Source: Melioribacteraceae bacterium
GTDB taxonomy: Bacteria > Bacteroidota > Ignavibacteria > Ignavibacteriales > Melioribacteraceae
DNA: 9,924 nt
NCBI GenBank assembly: GCA_026983755.1
Contig: JALSTL010000133.1
Location: 1-9,924 of the forward strand
Direction of reading: 5' to 3'
Part shown: positions 7,555-9,924 of the stretch, one piece after another
Numbering within the stretch: position 1 is the first letter of the stretch
Layout: the number at the start of each line of letters is the position of its first letter
Notes under the pieces: model-generated
The model's input: only the letters and a program-made list of their open reading frames with translations
What the model was told of the DNA's origin: nothing
Database searches by the model: none
Program-made: the position numbers and the translations under genes

Positions 7555-9639
7555 ATGACAGATAAAGTAAAAATTTTTTTGATGGTTCTTATTATACCGA
7601 TTTCAATGTTAGCGCAACGAGAACAAATTCGTTGGAATATTTTTGATATTAATAAAGTTAGAACGAAATTTAATAATGCAAATCAATTGTGTAACGGTAA
7701 TTTTCAAAATCCGATATTTGCTTTACCGCCGGCTTTTGAATATCCGGCCGGTTCTGGAATAAATTACGGAACTGATGTGGCATTTATTATAGGTGGTTTT
7801 CAAGAAGATGCCGGAGGTGAAAACCCCGATAATTTACCGTGTGTAGATGCTGCAATGACAGAAGGACCGGCAGATTACTGGGATCCGGACCATTATGACC
7901 CTTATAAAGAATTTGTTAACGGAGACAGAGCAAGTATGAGCGATGATCCTGATAGCTGGCCACAAGGAGGTTTTCCCAATGTTTTACCAAATTATTATTA
8001 CAAAACAACACAAGATTACGAGGCAAGGAAAAAAACTGTTACACCAGGATTACCTGAAATTCAATTACCTAAAGATGAAAACGGATGGCCAGGTGCAAGA
8101 CCCGATGGCTCGAAAATAGGTGAACAAGAAAGCTTTTCGGTTAGTTATGCAATTGACCATTTGGCAGAAATTCCTCCTGAAAGGTGGTTAACCCTTCAAA
8201 CTATTACACGCGGTTTTGCTTGGAGTGCAAAGTTTTATGAAGATTTTATTGTTTGGATGTTTATCGGACGAAATATAGGCCATACTCCAATTACCAAAGC
8301 ATACTTTGCTGTTTGGAGTGATTATGCATTTATTGCTTCGTTTAATCCGCCTAATCCTTTTGGTGATGACGGAGATGCTTGTTATTATGACCGAGACAGA
8401 CAATTTGCATATAGTTGGGATAGAGATGGAGTTGAAACTTCTCCACTTGGTTCAGAAATGAATGCCGAAGATATAGCTTGGGCTGGAACTGTTGTACTAA
8501 AAACTCCAAAAGGGGACGATGGTAAAGAGCTTGGTGTTACAGGTTATGATGCCGTTTCTAATTATAACGCACAAACTACAAATTTGGCAAATGGTGCCCG
8601 TAAAAAAGAATTTTATTATTATAATCTAGCGAATGTCAATGATCCTAGAGATACTGATGGTGATGGTATTGACGATACTTTTAACGGTAAAGATTATTTT
8701 GAAGCAGATAGTGAACCTTTACAAATTTTATCCTCAGGTCCTTTTACAATGGAACCTGGTGAAATGGATACAATGATTATCGGTACGGTATTTGGAGTTT
8801 CGAAACTGGATTTATTTAAAAATGTAGATGTTTTAAGACAATTATACAGAGAAAATTGGGCTGTTCTGGAACCGCCACCCCAACCTAAAGTTAAAGTAAT
8901 TGCCGGAGATCAACAAGTGGAACTAATTTGGGATAGAGAAGCGGAAAAAGATTCTCTGTTTGAAGGATACCGAATTTATAAATCTTATGATGGAGGTGTT
9001 ACTTGGGGGCAACCGATAAAAGATATTTATGGAGATGTTATTTCTTTTAAACCTTTGGAAATTTTTGACCTTAAAGATGGGATAACAGGTACAAATCCGC
9101 TTGTCCCCGGTTTTAGTTTAGGTCAGGATGTTGGTTTGGAATCAATAAGAAAAGTTATTAACGGTGATACAGTTAATTATTTTAAAGATGTAAAAGTTAA
9201 AAATGGTTATAACTATCGATATGCTGTTTCTGCTTACACCAAAGGAAGTAAAATTAAGCCTCCGTTGGAAAATTCAATTGCCAATGATCCGTCTTTACCA
9301 AACGATAATACGGTTTCAGTTACACCGAACTCCGTTTTGGCTACACAATCAATAAACAATATCAAAGTAGTTCCAAACCCTTATAGAGCTTCGGCAGAAT
9401 GGGAATCTCAACTTGGCGTAAGAAGAGTTGATTTTACAAATTTACCCGCAGAGTGTAAAATTAATGTTTATAATGTTGCCGGAGAAAAAGTAAAAACATT
9501 GCAACATAATAACGGACAAAGTACGGAATCTTGGAATTTACTTTCGGATAGCGAACAAGAAATAGCACCCGGTTTATATTTTTATTATGTGACCAGTAAA
9601 TTGGGAGTTAAAACGGGAAAATTCGTTCTTATCGAATAA
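7555..9639 (+). CDS. Large exported protein B: paralogue of protein A, with FnIII-like domain and T9SS-type tail
   Basis: A 694-residue protein counted from ATG 7555; ATG 7528 in frame would add nine residues ahead of the signal peptide. Residues 1-20 are the signal peptide (VKIFLMVLIIPISMLA, then Q), with no lipobox. The N-domain matches the product of 2959-5103 in the same order: RWNIFDINKVRTKFNNAN, AGSGINYG, NGDRASMSDDPDSWP, GWPGAR, EQESFSVSY, RWLTLQTITRGFAW and a YEDFIVWMFIGRNIG segment. DPRDTDGDGIDD (residues 363-374) is a good thrombospondin type 3/calcium-loop match. A PPPQP hinge near residue 440 precedes the FnIII-like part (VELIWDREAEKDSLFEGYRI). Residues 601-694 are the VPNPY-type sorting tail (KVVPNPYRASAEWE to KTGKFVLIE). 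Homology to protein A is certain by eye along the whole length. Function is unknown. A role as a second surface subunit, or one with altered ligand specificity, is inference. Confidence 0.85.
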   Translation: MTDKVKIFLMVLIIPISMLAQREQIRWNIFDINKVRTKFNNANQLCNGNFQNPIFALPPAFEYPAGSGINYGTDVAFIIGGFQEDAGGENPDNLPCVDAAMTEGPADYWDPDHYDPYKEFVNGDRASMSDDPDSWPQGGFPNVLPNYYYKTTQDYEARKKTVTPGLPEIQLPKDENGWPGARPDGSKIGEQESFSVSYAIDHLAEIPPERWLTLQTITRGFAWSAKFYEDFIVWMFIGRNIGHTPITKAYFAVWSDYAFIASFNPPNPFGDDGDACYYDRDRQFAYSWDRDGVETSPLGSEMNAEDIAWAGTVVLKTPKGDDGKELGVTGYDAVSNYNAQTTNLANGARKKEFYYYNLANVNDPRDTDGDGIDDTFNGKDYFEADSEPLQILSSGPFTMEPGEMDTMIIGTVFGVSKLDLFKNVDVLRQLYRENWAVLEPPPQPKVKVIAGDQQVELIWDREAEKDSLFEGYRIYKSYDGGVTWGQPIKDIYGDVISFKPLEIFDLKDGITGTNPLVPGFSLGQDVGLESIRKVINGDTVNYFKDVKVKNGYNYRYAVSAYTKGSKIKPPLENSIANDPSLPNDNTVSVTPNSVLATQSINNIKVVPNPYRASAEWESQLGVRRVDFTNLPAECKINVYNVAGEKVKTLQHNNGQSTESWNLLSDSEQEIAPGLYFYYVTSKLGVKTGKFVLIE

Positions 9640-9673
9640 ACATTTAATATTAAATAATTAAAATTTTAAGTTA

Positions 9674-9924
9674 ATGAAAAAGAAAATATTAAATTACAAA
9701 AATATTTTTGCTATGTTTTTTATTTTATTAAGCTACTCAAATGTAGTTTCACAAATAAAATTAAGTAGTGAAAAAATTAGTGTTGAATTTGATAGTACAA
9801 TGCAAAGCAGACTAAGAAAATCAGACTGTATTTATGTTGATAATTTTATTGCTTCGGAGTATTTAATTTTTGGGAACAAAATAATTAAAAATTTTAAAAT
9901 TAAATCCGTAAAAAAAAGTAAAAC
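9674..9924 (+). CDS. N-terminus of an exported protein, possibly a GH36-type alpha-galactosidase (3' partial)
   Basis: An open frame from ATG 9674 to the window edge gives 83 residues. The first 26 are a signal peptide with a basic start (MKKKILNYK), a hydrophobic core (FAMFFILLSY) and VVS before Q27. The mature start reads KLSSEKISVEFDSTMQSRLR and then FIASEYLIFGNKIIKNFKI. The order 'I.VEFD..M.SR' followed by 'ASEYL...K.I..F' reminds me of the N-terminal beta-sandwich domain of some bacterial melibiase (GH36-like) proteins. This is recall from a short stretch with no catalytic residues visible, so it is tentative. The start is 34 bases after the previous stop, without a clear SD and without a terminator between, so it may belong to the same operon. 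Its first codons are markedly A/T-rich. Confidence 0.6.
   Translation, partial: MKKKILNYKNIFAMFFILLSYSNVVSQIKLSSEKISVEFDSTMQSRLRKSDCIYVDNFIASEYLIFGNKIIKNFKIKSVKKSK

Noticed and set aside
8188..8403. 71-codon open frame on the - strand
   Set aside because: It is antisense to a conserved part of protein B, whose motifs match protein A; no independent coding evidence.
9640..9673. Terminator between protein B and the last gene
   Set aside because: The 34 bases are almost pure A/T with only loose AT self-complementarity (TTAATATTAA, AAAATTTT) and no GC-rich stem, so a terminator cannot be supported.

Overview
The window is low-GC bacterial DNA in which every gene lies on the + strand. It suggests a member of the Bacteroidota/FCB group with a type IX secretion system (T9SS). 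The evidence is a C-terminal tail with YPNPFNP, two longer proteins with VPNPY-type tails, a PorV/PorQ-family barrel, and a TonB-dependent receptor carrying a carboxypeptidase-regulatory-like N-domain. Clear Shine-Dalgarno (SD) sequences (AAGAGG, GGAGG, AGGAGA), which classical Bacteroidetes mostly lack, and the NYPNPFNPST form of the tail point to Ignavibacteriota or a related deep FCB lineage. That placement is inferred from style, not from a marker gene.

Layout: (1) bases 1-272 are the 3' end of a secreted protein, of which only its T9SS sorting domain is visible. (2) Bases 273-393 hold a GC-rich hairpin that looks like a terminator, then an AT-rich leader for the next gene. (3) Bases 394-9639 hold five closely spaced genes: a TonB-dependent outer-membrane receptor, a large exported protein A, a PorV/PorQ-family barrel, a lipoprotein with an Ig-like domain and a beta-propeller, and a large exported protein B that is a paralogue of A. 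Gaps are 15-35 bases with no terminators between genes, so this is very probably one operon. (4) Bases 9674-9924 are the start of another exported protein that runs off the window. It weakly resembles the N-domain of GH36-type alpha-galactosidases.

Working model (inference): the receptor moves a ligand across the outer membrane with TonB energy. Proteins A and B are exported, probably by the T9SS, and act at the cell surface. The PorV-like barrel serves their export or anchoring, and the lipoprotein is a further envelope partner. The arrangement recalls a SusC/SusD nutrient-uptake locus in which the SusD place is filled by an unrelated, duplicated family of about 700 residues. No substrate can be read from the sequence. 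The possible glycosidase downstream is the only hint that it might be a sugar.

I see no RNA genes, transposons or CRISPR arrays. No stretch longer than about 120 bases lacks a gene.
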